Shown one piece after another: positions 33,168-41,866 of a DNA stretch of 64,000 nucleotides. Source of the stretch: DYJB01 sp963777165 (GTDB lineage: Bacteria > Chloroflexota > Anaerolineae > Anaerolineales > E44-bin32). The notes beneath the pieces are model-generated. The model searched no databases. It worked only from the letters and a program-made list of their open reading frames with translations, and had not been told where the DNA came from. Each line of letters begins with the position of its first letter. Positions within the stretch are counted from its first letter, which is position 1. Where the stretch lies: NCBI GenBank assembly GCA_963777165.1, contig CAVZPO010000027.1:186001-250000 (forward strand), read 5' to 3'. The translations under genes and the position numbers were made by a program.

Positions 33168-34055
33168 GTGGAGAAGGAAGTCGGCACCTTCACCTTGAAG
33201 AAGGGCCTGGCGCAAATGCTCAAGGGCGGGGTGATCATGGACGTCGTCACGCCCGAGCATGCCCGCATCGCCGAGCAAGCCGGGGCTGTGGCCGTCATGG
33301 CCCTCGAACGCGTCCCGGCCGATATCCGCGTCGCCGGCGGCGTGGCCCGCATGAGCGACCCATCGATGATTCTGGAGATCATGGACGCCGTCAGCATCCC
33401 GGTGATGGCCAAGTGCCGCATCGGCCATTTCGTCGAGGCACAGGTGCTCGAGGCGTTGGGCGTCGACTACATCGACGAGTCGGAGGTCCTCACCCCGGCC
33501 GACGAGGCACACCATATCCTCAAACACCCGTTCAAGGTGCCGTTCGTTTGCGGCTGCCGCAACCTGGGCGAGGCGCTGCGCCGGATCGGCGAAGGCGCGG
33601 CCATGATGCGCACCAAAGGCGAGGCCGGCACCGGCGATGTGGTCGAGGCCGTGCGGCATGCCCGCGCCGTCCTGGGCGACATCCGCCGCCTGCAGACCAT
33701 GGCCGAGGAAGAGCTGATGGCCTATGCCAAGGAGATCGGCGCACCGTACGAACTGGTGCGTGAGACCCGCGAGCTCGGCCGGCTGCCGGTGGTCAACTTC
33801 GCCGCCGGAGGCATTGCCACCCCGGCCGACGCGGCGCTGATGATGCAGCTCGGCGTCGACGGCGTATTCGTCGGCTCGGGCATCTTCAAATCCGGCGATC
33901 CCGCCCGCCGCGCCAAGGCGATCGTCGAGGCAACGACCCACTACACCGACCCGAAGATCATCGCCGAGGTCAGCAAGGGGCTGGGGGAAGCGATGGTCGG
34001 GATCGGCGTGACCCAGCTGGCGGAGGGAGAGCGGCTGGCCGTGCGCGGCTGGTAG
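33168..34055 (+). CDS. pdxS: Pyridoxal 5'-phosphate synthase subunit PdxS
   Basis: A 295-residue TIM-barrel synthase that makes PLP from ribose 5-phosphate, glyceraldehyde 3-phosphate and ammonia supplied by PdxT. Diagnostic blocks are MKGGVIMDV-like LKGGVIMDVVTPEHA, MAKCRIGHFVEAQ, ESEVLTPADE, MRTKGEAGTG and NFAAGGIATPADAALMMQLG, including the two catalytic lysines. The start is GTG 33168 with AGGAGG upstream. Full length and highly typical. It leads a pdxS-PPOX-pdxT cluster. Confidence 0.97.
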   Translation: MEKEVGTFTLKKGLAQMLKGGVIMDVVTPEHARIAEQAGAVAVMALERVPADIRVAGGVARMSDPSMILEIMDAVSIPVMAKCRIGHFVEAQVLEALGVDYIDESEVLTPADEAHHILKHPFKVPFVCGCRNLGEALRRIGEGAAMMRTKGEAGTGDVVEAVRHARAVLGDIRRLQTMAEEELMAYAKEIGAPYELVRETRELGRLPVVNFAAGGIATPADAALMMQLGVDGVFVGSGIFKSGDPARRAKAIVEATTHYTDPKIIAEVSKGLGEAMVGIGVTQLAEGERLAVRGW

Positions 34056-34074
34056 GCTGGGGCACTCACCATCT

Positions 34075-34587
34075 ATGACCACCGAGGAACTGACCAGCCT
34101 GCGGCGCGCCGACCGCGCCATGCCGGACGAGGCCGCACTGCGGGCCCTGCTCGAACGCTCTGCCTTCGGGTTCACAGCCACCGCCGTCGACGGGCAGCCC
34201 TTTCAACACACCAGCTTGTTCTGGTTCGACGCCGCCTCCCATCGCATCTACTTCCACGGCGCCCGACAGGGCCGAATGCACGCCAATGTCCTGGCCAATC
34301 CGCGCGTGTGCTTCACCGTCGCCGAGATCGGCCGGCTGCTCCCGGCCGACACCGCCATGGAGTTCAGTAACGAGTACGCCAGCGTGGTCGTCTTCGGGCA
34401 GGCGCGCCTGGTGGAAGGCGAGGACGAGAAGCACCACGCCCTCCAGGCATTGCTGAACAAGTACTTCCCAGACCTGCAGCCCGAGCGCGATTATCGACCG
34501 ATGACCGAGGCCGAGGTCAGCACTACGGCCGTGTATGCGATCGAGATCGAAACCTGGAGCGGTAAGCAGAAGGTGGCCCCGCGATGA
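34075..34587 (+). CDS. Pyridoxamine 5'-phosphate oxidase-fold flavoprotein
   Basis: A 170-residue split-barrel protein of the PPOX class (FGFTATAVDGQPFQHTSLFWFD, then RIYFHGARQGRMHANVLANPRVCFTV, with a C-terminal VYAIEIETWSGKQK). These bind FMN or another flavin and reduce diverse substrates. The pattern resembles the Nim/5-nitroimidazole-reductase-like group rather than true PdxH. Its position between pdxS and pdxT suggests a link to vitamin B6. Its stop overlaps the apparent pdxT start as ATGA. Confidence 0.85.
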   Translation: MTTEELTSLRRADRAMPDEAALRALLERSAFGFTATAVDGQPFQHTSLFWFDAASHRIYFHGARQGRMHANVLANPRVCFTVAEIGRLLPADTAMEFSNEYASVVVFGQARLVEGEDEKHHALQALLNKYFPDLQPERDYRPMTEAEVSTTAVYAIEIETWSGKQKVAPR

Positions 34588-35166
34588 AGAATCGGCGTCC
34601 TGGCCCTGCAGGGGGATTTCGCCGAACACCAGGTGATGCTGCGGCGTATCGGGGCTGAGGCCAGCCAGGTCCGGCTTCCGGCTCATCTCGAGGGGCTCGA
34701 TGGGCTGATTATCCCCGGCGGCGAGTTGACCACCATCGGCAAGCTGTCACAGACCTTCGGGCTGATCGAACCGCTGCGGCGCTTCGCCATCGCCCACCCG
34801 GTATGGGGAACCTGCGCCGGCGCCATCCTCCTCTCCCAGGACGCCCGCCGCGACCAGCCGCTGCTCGGGATCATGAACATCACCGTCGAGCGCAATGCCT
34901 TTGGCCGACAGGTGGACAGCTTCGCTATCGATCTGGCGGTCTCTGCCCTGGTCGAACCGGAGCGCCCTTTCCGGGCCGTGTTCATCCGCGCTCCGCTGAT
35001 CGAGAGCACGGGGAAGGGGGTCGAGATCCTGGCCCGACTGCCCGACGGAGGGTCGGGGCGAATCGTCGCCGCTCGACAGGGTCGATTGCTGGCGACCTCG
35101 TTCCACCCCGAACTGACCGGGGACGAGCGCTTCCACCGGTACTTCCTGTCGCTGGTTGGAGGGTAG
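34584..35166 (+). CDS. pdxT: PLP synthase glutaminase subunit PdxT with an apparent +1 frameshift at its start
   Basis: PdxT hydrolyses glutamine and channels ammonia to PdxS. The expected N-terminus (IGVLALQGDFAEHQVMLRR) is encoded in frame with the body, but in that frame a TGA precedes it and the first usable start is the GTG/ATG at 34630-34633, which would remove the conserved glutaminase beta strand. Directly upstream ATGAAG (34584-34589) lies one frame away. Deleting one A of the AA at 34590-34591 gives M-K-I-G-V... and a 193-residue protein of normal length. The nucleophile is C77 in WGTCAGA, and the His-Glu pair lies in SFHPELTGD. It is either a sequencing error or a genuine lesion. 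Confidence 0.9.
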
Positions 35167-35172
35167 CCACGT

Positions 35173-36153
35173 ATGATTCGGCCCTTCGACTGGCGCGACC
35201 TGTCCCTGCTCCATCGCCTTCGTCACCGCGGGCTGTGCCTCGATTCGCAGCTGGCCTATACCCGCGGCCCCAACGTTCTGCAGTTCGCACTGCTCGACAT
35301 GCTCAACCCCGGCCGCAGCGCTCACACGTTCGTCTTGCGTCCCGGCGGCCAGGCGGCGATCGGCCAGGTCGTGCTCCCGCAAGGGCGCAACGGGGCGCAC
35401 ATCGCCTTCCTCAGCCCGGCCGATATCCTGGAGGACAGCCACGGCGCGGAGATGCTCGAAGCGATGGCCCGCACCGGCGCCGAGCATGGTGCGCACAGCC
35501 TGATCGCCGAGGTGGATGAGCATTCGCCGGCCTTCGAATGCCTGCGGCGCTTCGGCTTTGCCATCTACTCTCGCCAGCGAATCTGGGGCATGGCGTCGGA
35601 CGCCATCCCCGCCGCTTTGGCCGGCGAACTCCCGTCCGAGGACGGCGCCGCATTGTGGCGGCCGGCCGCCGCGGCCGACGAGCTGGCCATCTCCAGCCTG
35701 TACCTGAACCTCGTGCCGCCGCTCGTGCAGCAAGTCGAACCTCCGCCGACTCGACACGGCCCCGACCTGGTGCACTGGCGCCAGGGCGAGTTGCTGGGAT
35801 ACCTGAACTTCAACGCGGGGCCACGCGGTGTGTGGATCCAGCCGTACTTCCATCCGGGGGCGGAAGACCCGGACCGCCTCCTGGGCGCTTTCCTCTCCCA
35901 TCTGGAAGACCGGCGACAGCGACCGCTGTACGTTTGCGTGCGGTCCTACCAGAGCTGGATGACGGCGCCGCTGCGTGCGCTTCAATTTGAGGCGCTCGCC
36001 GACCAGGCCGTGATGGTCAAGCGGCTGGTGGTCAGCCTGCGCCAGGCCCAGCCGGCCGTCCTTCCGGCGCTGGAAGGCACGCTCCCCAAGCCGACGGCTC
36101 CCTTCACCCGGATCGAGGCCGAGGCTATGCCCGAAACCGAAGGGTGTCCATGA
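35173..36153 (+). CDS. GNAT-like acetyltransferase, double-domain
   Basis: A 326-residue protein whose N-terminal part has GNAT-like features (IRPFDWRDLSLLHRLR at the start; AHIAFLSPADI and the C-terminal-half strand FECLRRFGFAIYSRQRIW). The second half (about residues 165-300) looks like a divergent repeat of the fold. The acceptor is unknown. It begins 6 bp after pdxT and overlaps the next gene by 4 bp, so it is cotranscribed with the ATPase and tmk. The family call rests on weak motifs. Confidence 0.6.
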   Translation: MIRPFDWRDLSLLHRLRHRGLCLDSQLAYTRGPNVLQFALLDMLNPGRSAHTFVLRPGGQAAIGQVVLPQGRNGAHIAFLSPADILEDSHGAEMLEAMARTGAEHGAHSLIAEVDEHSPAFECLRRFGFAIYSRQRIWGMASDAIPAALAGELPSEDGAALWRPAAAADELAISSLYLNLVPPLVQQVEPPPTRHGPDLVHWRQGELLGYLNFNAGPRGVWIQPYFHPGAEDPDRLLGAFLSHLEDRRQRPLYVCVRSYQSWMTAPLRALQFEALADQAVMVKRLVVSLRQAQPAVLPALEGTLPKPTAPFTRIEAEAMPETEGCP

Positions 36154-37754
36154 CCGTTCAGCAGCGCATCACCGACAACCTGGACGTGATGCTCAGCGCG
36201 CTGCCGACGGCCATCGTCCAGCGCCTGACGGAGATCGACCGCTTCGACGAGCTGATGGAGGTGATCCTGGATGTCGGGCGCGTGCCGACGGCGCGCTACG
36301 TCGACGGCGAAAGCATGCTGCTCGAACGCGAGGTCGCCCGCGAGGATATCGATTTTGTCGTGGCGCGCATCGGCGAGTTCGACGCCGACAACCGCGCCGG
36401 CATCGAACGCACGCTGCATCGGATCTCGGCGATCCGCAACCGCCATGCGCGCATCGTCGGACTGACCTGCCGCGTCGGCCGGGCCGTGTACGGCACGATC
36501 GACATCGTCGAGGACATCGTCACCAGCGGCAAGAGCGTGCTGCTGCTCGGGCGGCCGGGCGTCGGCAAGACGACCATGCTGCGCGAGGCGGCCCGCATCC
36601 TGGCCGAGACCAAGCGCGTGGTGATTGTCGACACGTCCAACGAGATCGCCGGCGATGGCGACGTTCCCCACCCGGCCATCGGGCGCGCCCGGCGTATGCA
36701 GGTGCGCGAACCCGTGCTGCAGCACGAGGTCATGATCGAGGCGGTCGAGAACCACAACCCCGAAGTGATCGTCATCGACGAGATCGGTCGTGAACTGGAG
36801 GCCGTCGCCGCCCGCACGATCGCCGAACGCGGCGTGCAGTTGATCGGCACCGCCCACGGCAACTCCCTCGAGAACCTGCTGCTCAACCCGACGCTCTCCG
36901 ATCTGGTGGGCGGAATCGAATCGGTCACCTTGTCCGACGAGGAAGCCCGCCGCCGGGGAACGCAGAAGACCGTCCTCGAGCGGCGTGCCGCACCGACGTT
37001 CGACGTGCTGGTCGAGATCCAGGACCGCTGGGTGCTGGCCGTGCACCACGACGTGGCGTCGGCCGTCGATGCCATGCTGCGCGGGCGGCCGCAGCCGCCG
37101 GAGGTGCGCAGCCTGGATGAGGCGGGCGAGGTGCGCGTCGATGTGGCCGCCCCGCCGCCCATCTCACCGTCGGCCCGCAGCGGTGAGGCCGGATACCGCC
37201 GGCAGGCGGCTGTGCCAAGCCTCAGCCAGGTTCCCGAGAGCGACCTGCCCTACTCCCCGACACCACCGCACATCCCGGGCATGCCGCTCCAGCCGGTGCG
37301 CGTCTACGCCTACGGCGTGGCGCGCAACCGCCTGCGCCAGGCCGCTCGCCGGCTGCGCGTCCCCGCCACGCTGGTTGATGAACCGGCCGAAGCCGGCGTG
37401 ATCGTCACGCTGCGCGCCTACTACCGCCGACACCAGAAGTTGATCGCCGACGCCGAGGCGCGCCGCATTCCGGTGTATGTGCTGCGCGCCAACACCGTCG
37501 GCCAGATGGAGTCGTTCCTGACCGACCTGTTCAACCTGGAGGCCGCGCCGGTGCAGGACCCGGGGCTGGAAGGTGCGCTGCAGGAGACGCAGCAGGCGAT
37601 CCAGAATGTTCTCAACGGGGCGCGCTCGACCGATCTGGCGCCGGCCTCGGCCTACATCCGTCGCCTGCAGCACCAGCTCGCCCGACAGGCCAACCTGGTA
37701 TCGCATTCGTACGGCAAGGAGCCGCACCGCCGGGTGCGCATCTTCCGCGAATGA
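36150..37754 (+). CDS. SpoIIIAA-like AAA ATPase with C-terminal R3H domain
   Basis: A 534-residue ATPase of the type common next to tmk in Chloroflexota and cyanobacteria. An N-terminal helical region is followed by a P-loop core: Walker A LGRPGVGKTTML with K140, Walker B EVIVIDEIGRE, and GTAHGNSLENLL as a sensor block. A Pro/Ser-rich linker (about 330-385) leads to a domain that ends in an R3H-like nucleic-acid binding segment (PHRRVRIF). The ATG at 36150 overlaps the stop of the preceding gene as ATGA. The role is probably nucleic-acid related; details are unknown. Confidence 0.87.
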   Translation: MTVQQRITDNLDVMLSALPTAIVQRLTEIDRFDELMEVILDVGRVPTARYVDGESMLLEREVAREDIDFVVARIGEFDADNRAGIERTLHRISAIRNRHARIVGLTCRVGRAVYGTIDIVEDIVTSGKSVLLLGRPGVGKTTMLREAARILAETKRVVIVDTSNEIAGDGDVPHPAIGRARRMQVREPVLQHEVMIEAVENHNPEVIVIDEIGRELEAVAARTIAERGVQLIGTAHGNSLENLLLNPTLSDLVGGIESVTLSDEEARRRGTQKTVLERRAAPTFDVLVEIQDRWVLAVHHDVASAVDAMLRGRPQPPEVRSLDEAGEVRVDVAAPPPISPSARSGEAGYRRQAAVPSLSQVPESDLPYSPTPPHIPGMPLQPVRVYAYGVARNRLRQAARRLRVPATLVDEPAEAGVIVTLRAYYRRHQKLIADAEARRIPVYVLRANTVGQMESFLTDLFNLEAAPVQDPGLEGALQETQQAIQNVLNGARSTDLAPASAYIRRLQHQLARQANLVSHSYGKEPHRRVRIFRE

Positions 37755-38368
37755 GCCTGTTCATCAGCCTCGAGGGGCCGGACGGGGGCGGCAAGTCGAC
37801 GCAGGCGCGTCGGCTGGTGGAACACCTGCAGTCTCGCGGGCTGAACGTATTGCTCACGCGCGAGCCGGGCGGCACGCCCATCGGCGATGAGATCCGACGC
37901 ACGCTGATGGACCTGGGCAACACCGGCATGCACCCGCGAACCGAGATCCTGCTCTTCTCGGCTTCGCGCGCCCAGATCGTCCACCAGGTCATCCGGCCGC
38001 AGCTCGAGTCCGACGGGATCGTGGTGTGCGACCGGTTCTATGACTCCACGCTGGCCTATCAGGGTTATGGTCACGGGCTCGACCTAGCTGCCCTGCGAGC
38101 GATCACCGAATTCGCCACCGGCGGATTGCGCCCGGACCTGACGCTGCTGCTCGACCTGCCGGCCGAGGCGGGCCTGCAGCGCCGAAAGAGCGGGGGGCAA
38201 TGGAACCGGCTCGACGCCTACGACCTCGCCTTCCATCAACGCGTGCGCCAGGGCTACTTCGAGCTGGCGGCGGCCGAGCCGGCGCGCTGGGTTAAGGTCG
38301 ACGCCACGCAGCCATTCGACGCCGTCCAGGCGGAGCTGCGCAGGATCGTCGATCAGCGCCTGAAGTAG
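37751..38368 (+). CDS. tmk: Thymidylate kinase
   Basis: A 205-residue dTMP kinase: P-loop GPDGGGKST (residues 9-17), TREPGGTPIGDEIR, the DRFYDSTLAYQG dTMP-binding block and the lid region LQRRKSGGQWNRLDAYD. It phosphorylates dTMP to dTDP for DNA synthesis. It overlaps the R3H ATPase gene by 4 bp (ATGA). Full length. Confidence 0.96.
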   Translation: MSLFISLEGPDGGGKSTQARRLVEHLQSRGLNVLLTREPGGTPIGDEIRRTLMDLGNTGMHPRTEILLFSASRAQIVHQVIRPQLESDGIVVCDRFYDSTLAYQGYGHGLDLAALRAITEFATGGLRPDLTLLLDLPAEAGLQRRKSGGQWNRLDAYDLAFHQRVRQGYFELAAAEPARWVKVDATQPFDAVQAELRRIVDQRLK

Positions 38369-38400
38369 CCCATCTGCCACCGAAATCGACCCGGACGACA

Positions 38401-38427
38401 GTGACACGCGGCAAAGCCACGTGTCAC
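38401..38427 (+). terminator. Terminator of the pdxS-tmk run
   Basis: GTGACACG pairs with CGTGTCAC around an 11-nt interior that can form two further pairs, followed by GTCTTGTCT. It lies 32 bp after the tmk stop. The rest of 38369-38554 has no ORF. Confidence 0.55.
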
Positions 38428-38554
38428 GTCTTGTCTGAACAGTACTCGTGCGCCCGCAGCCGGATCGAAGACGAGTACCTCCACGGGAAATGCGACCGGA
38501 CCGCCGCGCCGGACGCCCGGCGCGTCAGGTTGCCACATGCCTGGTCGTGTCGGT

Positions 38555-39718
38555 CTACGGAAGTCCCGAGGCGCGGGCCGCGTCGAGGAAGGTCTGCCAC
38601 GCCTCTTTGGGCGTCCCGTCCGCCTGCCGCAGACCGAGGCTGCACAAGAAGGCCTCGAAGCCGGCGTCGCGCAGGCCGTAGTAATTCTGCAATTGGCTGC
38701 ACATCTCGGCCGTCAGGTCATGCAGCAGGAAGTAGTTCAGGAAGGGGATACGTTCAGCCTCGAATTGCCACGCCAGGAAGGCCTGTTCGACGAATTCCGC
38801 CTGGGCGCGCTCGGAACTCCCCAGACTTTCGGATGAGGGATAGCCGACCTCCTGCAGGATGACCGGGCGGCCGCCGGCCATCTCGACCATACGCGGGAAG
38901 TCCGAAAGCGGCGCGTCCGGCGTCCGGGCGCGGAAGCCGGCCTCCAGCGGGTAGTAGGTAAAGATCAGGAGCTCGCGGCCGGCGGTGAGGGCTTCCACCT
39001 GCTCGGCGTTGATGCCGGTCGCTCCGTCGTAAGTGATGGTCGTCCCGACCTGGATCCACGGCGCGACGGAATGGACGTAGGCCGAAGCGTCATCGAGGAA
39101 GGAGCGGTAGGCATCCCATTCCTCGGGGTGCTCGCCAAGGTAGACGTCGACCTCATTGCCGATCGAAAGGTAGTGCACGTGCCGGTCGAGGATTGGCGCC
39201 AGCGCGTCGATCAGACGGTGGAAACGCACCTGCATCTCAACCGAGTCGAAGGGTTCTTCGAGGAGATCGGCCGGAACCTCACGGCCGGTTGTATTGATCA
39301 GCTGCAGCCCGATTAGTAGCGTGAGATCCTGCGAGCGGCCGAGGAAGTCCAGATCCTCTTGTGGCTCGCTCAGGTTGAACGCCCCCGACTCGCTTTCCAG
39401 GCTGCTCCAGCGCCAGTCGGCGAAGGCGCCGCGCGCGCCGGCCTCGAAGGCCAGCCCGGTCGCCTCCAGCCACTCGCGTGCCGTCGGCTCGGGGATCAGG
39501 CGTGGGGATGCTGAAATCGAGAGCACACGCGCCGCGGGCGGTGCAGGCGACGGGGTGGGGGGCTCGTTCACCGGAGCAGGGGCCGACCGACCGCAAGCCA
39601 GGCCGGCCGCCAGCAGCGCGATGGCAGAGAGCGGAAGGAGGGCGCGAGGCCTCACGCGGCATGCTCCGTGGGTGCGAAGTGGGGCAGGGCCCCGTGACTC
39701 CGGGATGAGGTTCGTCAT
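38555..39718 (-). CDS. Glycoside hydrolase-like TIM-barrel lipoprotein
   Basis: A 387-residue exported protein with signal peptide and lipobox GLACG (C42), a Pro-rich linker (about 45-65) and a catalytic-like domain. Two acidic motifs at the ends of predicted barrel strands, YLSIGNEVD and VILQEVGYPSS, match the acid/base and nucleophile positions of clan A glycosidases such as the GH53/GH5 type. The substrate is unknown. The ATG at 39718 has no obvious ribosome site, so the start is uncertain by a few codons. It is a single-gene unit. Confidence 0.72.
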   Translation of the reverse strand: MTNLIPESRGPAPLRTHGACRVRPRALLPLSAIALLAAGLACGRSAPAPVNEPPTPSPAPPAARVLSISASPRLIPEPTAREWLEATGLAFEAGARGAFADWRWSSLESESGAFNLSEPQEDLDFLGRSQDLTLLIGLQLINTTGREVPADLLEEPFDSVEMQVRFHRLIDALAPILDRHVHYLSIGNEVDVYLGEHPEEWDAYRSFLDDASAYVHSVAPWIQVGTTITYDGATGINAEQVEALTAGRELLIFTYYPLEAGFRARTPDAPLSDFPRMVEMAGGRPVILQEVGYPSSESLGSSERAQAEFVEQAFLAWQFEAERIPFLNYFLLHDLTAEMCSQLQNYYGLRDAGFEAFLCSLGLRQADGTPKEAWQTFLDAARASGLP

Positions 39719-39787
39719 CACCAACTAGCCATACAGGGCTGGTCGGCGGCGAGTTGCAGTTCGATCCTGGGCCGGGTTCGTTGGCGT

Positions 39788-40177
39788 TCAGCCTTCGAAG
39801 TCATCGGTCCCGCCACCGCCACCCAGATCGGGGATGTCCTTCTCGATTTCCTCCGGGCTCTCGCCGGCGTCTAGCCGATCGACGACCTCGTCGAACTCGG
39901 CCGGCATATCCTCGCCCATCTCGCTTCCCATGCGGCGCATCATCCGTGCGACCGAGCGAGGGTCGTTCTCGTCGACATCACCCCAGTCGCCAGGATCGGC
40001 GAGCGTGTCGAGCCGGGACTCTTCCGAGCGGGCGAAGCGCACCCGCCCGATGCGGCGCTCGAGCCGCCCGCCGCCGCACTGCGGGCAGACGACCGGCAGG
40101 CGGCCGTATTCCTCGTAGGTCTGGTAGATCGCCACGCGCCGGCGGCAATCGAGACAGCGGTACTCGTACGTTGGCAT
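39788..40177 (-). CDS. FmdB-type zinc-ribbon protein
   Basis: A 129-residue protein beginning MPTYEYRCLDCRR with a second pair CPQCGGG, the FmdB/CxxC_CxxC_SSSS regulator ribbon. A long acidic tail (about residues 50-129, rich in Asp, Glu and Gly) follows. The family may regulate or assist formamidase or other enzymes; the role here is unknown. GGGAGA precedes ATG 40177. It is divergent from gmk, from which it is separated by a 61-bp promoter region. Confidence 0.88.
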   Translation of the reverse strand: MPTYEYRCLDCRRRVAIYQTYEEYGRLPVVCPQCGGGRLERRIGRVRFARSEESRLDTLADPGDWGDVDENDPRSVARMMRRMGSEMGEDMPAEFDEVVDRLDAGESPEEIEKDIPDLGGGGGTDDFEG

Positions 40178-40198
40178 GTCCGTCTCCCGACCCTGGAT

Positions 40199-40204
40199 TA
40201 TACT
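40199..40204 (+). promoter_or_regulatory. -10 element of gmk
   Basis: TATACT lies 34 bp before the gmk ATG at 40239 in the divergent interval with fmdB. Its position excludes the longer in-frame starts upstream. Confidence 0.45.
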
Positions 40205-40238
40205 GAGGCCTCGCGAGGCGCCGGCCGTGGCTCACCCG

Positions 40239-40844
40239 ATGATTCCCCCACTACATTCACCGCTGCTGATCGTGATCTCGGGCCCGTCCGGCGTGGGCAA
40301 GGACACCGTGCTCGAGCGCATGAAGGAGCGCGGGCTCCCATTTCACTTCGTGGTCACCGCCACCACTCGCCCGCGGCGAGCGGGCGAGGTGGACGGCCAG
40401 GACTACTTCTTCCTGACACACGATCAGTTCGCCGAGATGATCGAGCACAACGAGCTCCTCGAGCACGCCATCGTCTACAACGACTACAAGGGCATCCCCA
40501 AGCGGCAGGTGCGGGAAGCATTGTCCAGCGGCCAGGACGTCGTCATGCGCATCGACGTGCAAGGCGCGGAGACCATCCGCGGCCTGTGTCCAGACGCGCT
40601 GCTCATCTTTCTGTCCACGGGCACCGAAGAGGAACTGGTCGAACGGCTGTCGCAGCGCAAGACCGAGACGCCCGAAGGGTTGAAGCTGCGAATCGCAACG
40701 GCACGCCAGGAGCTGCGGCGGATCGAGCTGTTCGACTATTTCGTCGTCAACGCCGACCTGCAGCTTGACGCGGCGGTCGATTCGATCGTGGCGATCATCG
40801 AGGCCGAGCACCACCGCACACGACCGCGGCGGGTCACGCTGTGA
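40239..40844 (+). CDS. gmk: Guanylate kinase
   Basis: A 201-residue GMP kinase: P-loop SGPSGVGKDTVL, the GMP-binding block TATTRPRRAGEVDGQDYFFL, EHAIVYNDYKGIPK and MRIDVQGAETIR. The lysine-aspartate in GKDT replaces the commoner GKGT/GKST. It converts GMP to GDP. The ATG at 40239 is preferred because a TATACT promoter lies just upstream. The 3' end overlaps the rhomboid gene by 4 bp. Confidence 0.94.
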   Translation: MIPPLHSPLLIVISGPSGVGKDTVLERMKERGLPFHFVVTATTRPRRAGEVDGQDYFFLTHDQFAEMIEHNELLEHAIVYNDYKGIPKRQVREALSSGQDVVMRIDVQGAETIRGLCPDALLIFLSTGTEEELVERLSQRKTETPEGLKLRIATARQELRRIELFDYFVVNADLQLDAAVDSIVAIIEAEHHRTRPRRVTL

Positions 40845-41629
40845 GTTATCCGCCTCCGCCCCCGGCAGGCATTCCAGGCTCCGCCGCCGGCGCACCTCCC
40901 GCACCACTTCCCCCGACGATCCTGCAGCGCGTGCAGCGATTCCCCGCCACCTTCGGGTTGATCGGGGTGACCGTCCTGGTCTTCGCCGCCCAGTGGCTGG
41001 GGAATGCGCTGGTGGGCGCCGACGTGGTCTTGTACTACGGGGCGAAGATCAACGATCAACTGGCGGCAGGCCAGGCCTGGCGGCTGATTACACCGGTATT
41101 CCTTCACGCAAGCCTGCTGCACATCGGTGTGAACATGTACTCCCTGTGGGCGCTCGGGCCTGCCGTGGAGCGTTTCTTCGGGCATGGGCGGTTCCTGGCC
41201 ATCTACTTGCTGGCCGGAATCAGCGGCGTCCTGCTCAGCCTGGTGATGAGCCCCAACCCATCCGTGGGCGCCTCGGGGGCGATCTTCGGGTTGCTGGGCG
41301 CACTGGCCGCTTTCCTGTATCTGCACCGGGCTACCTTCGGCCAGTTCGGCGCCGTGCAGCTGCGCCAGCTCCTGTTCGTGGCCCTCATCAATCTAGGGCT
41401 GGGCCTCTCCCCCGGGATCGATAACTGGGGGCACGTCGGCGGGATGCTGGCCGGTGCAGGGCTGGCGTGGTTTCTTGGGCCGCGCTTCACCACGGCCCTC
41501 CTGCCCGACGGCCGTCCGCGCCTCGTGGATCAGCGCCCGCGGGAGGAACTGACCGTGCGCCTGGCGCTTGCCCTGGCGGCGGTCTTGATCCTCTCGATCG
41601 TGGCGATGATGAACGCCAAGGGCACCTAG
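40841..41629 (+). CDS. Rhomboid-family intramembrane serine protease
   Basis: A 262-residue protease with a Pro/Ala-rich cytoplasmic N-terminus (about 30 residues) and six to seven membrane segments. The active-site motifs are GASGAIFG (serine) and NWGHVGGMLAG (histidine), with the HxxxN-type motif HASLLHIGVNM in the second segment. It cleaves membrane helices. The start is GTG 40841, whose GTGA overlaps the gmk stop, so the genes are coupled. Confidence 0.93.
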   Translation: MSYPPPPPAGIPGSAAGAPPAPLPPTILQRVQRFPATFGLIGVTVLVFAAQWLGNALVGADVVLYYGAKINDQLAAGQAWRLITPVFLHASLLHIGVNMYSLWALGPAVERFFGHGRFLAIYLLAGISGVLLSLVMSPNPSVGASGAIFGLLGALAAFLYLHRATFGQFGAVQLRQLLFVALINLGLGLSPGIDNWGHVGGMLAGAGLAWFLGPRFTTALLPDGRPRLVDQRPREELTVRLALALAAVLILSIVAMMNAKGT

Positions 41630-41806
41630 CCAACCTCCTTGCCGCCACGAGGAGCAGGGAAGGCACGGCCGCCGAAGAACCCCACTGCTTGCAGTTTCGA
41701 TCGCTGCAGGTGCTCACTCAGGCTCAAGACGGTATCCCCCGCGCGGGTGAGATGCCCGGGCGAGTCAACGTCCCCGCGATTGACCCTCGCACCTTGAAGA
41801 ACCCTG

Positions 41807-41835
41807 TTGACTCGGAGCGCTCTTTCGTCAATAGT
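41807..41835 (+). promoter_or_regulatory. Promoter of the LTD surface protein gene
   Basis: TTGACT and AATAGT are separated by 17 bp, and transcription would begin about 25 bp before the ATG at 41867. I see nothing else in 41630-41806. Confidence 0.4.
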
Positions 41836-41866
41836 AGAAACGCTGACGGGTCACGGGGGGATAGTC

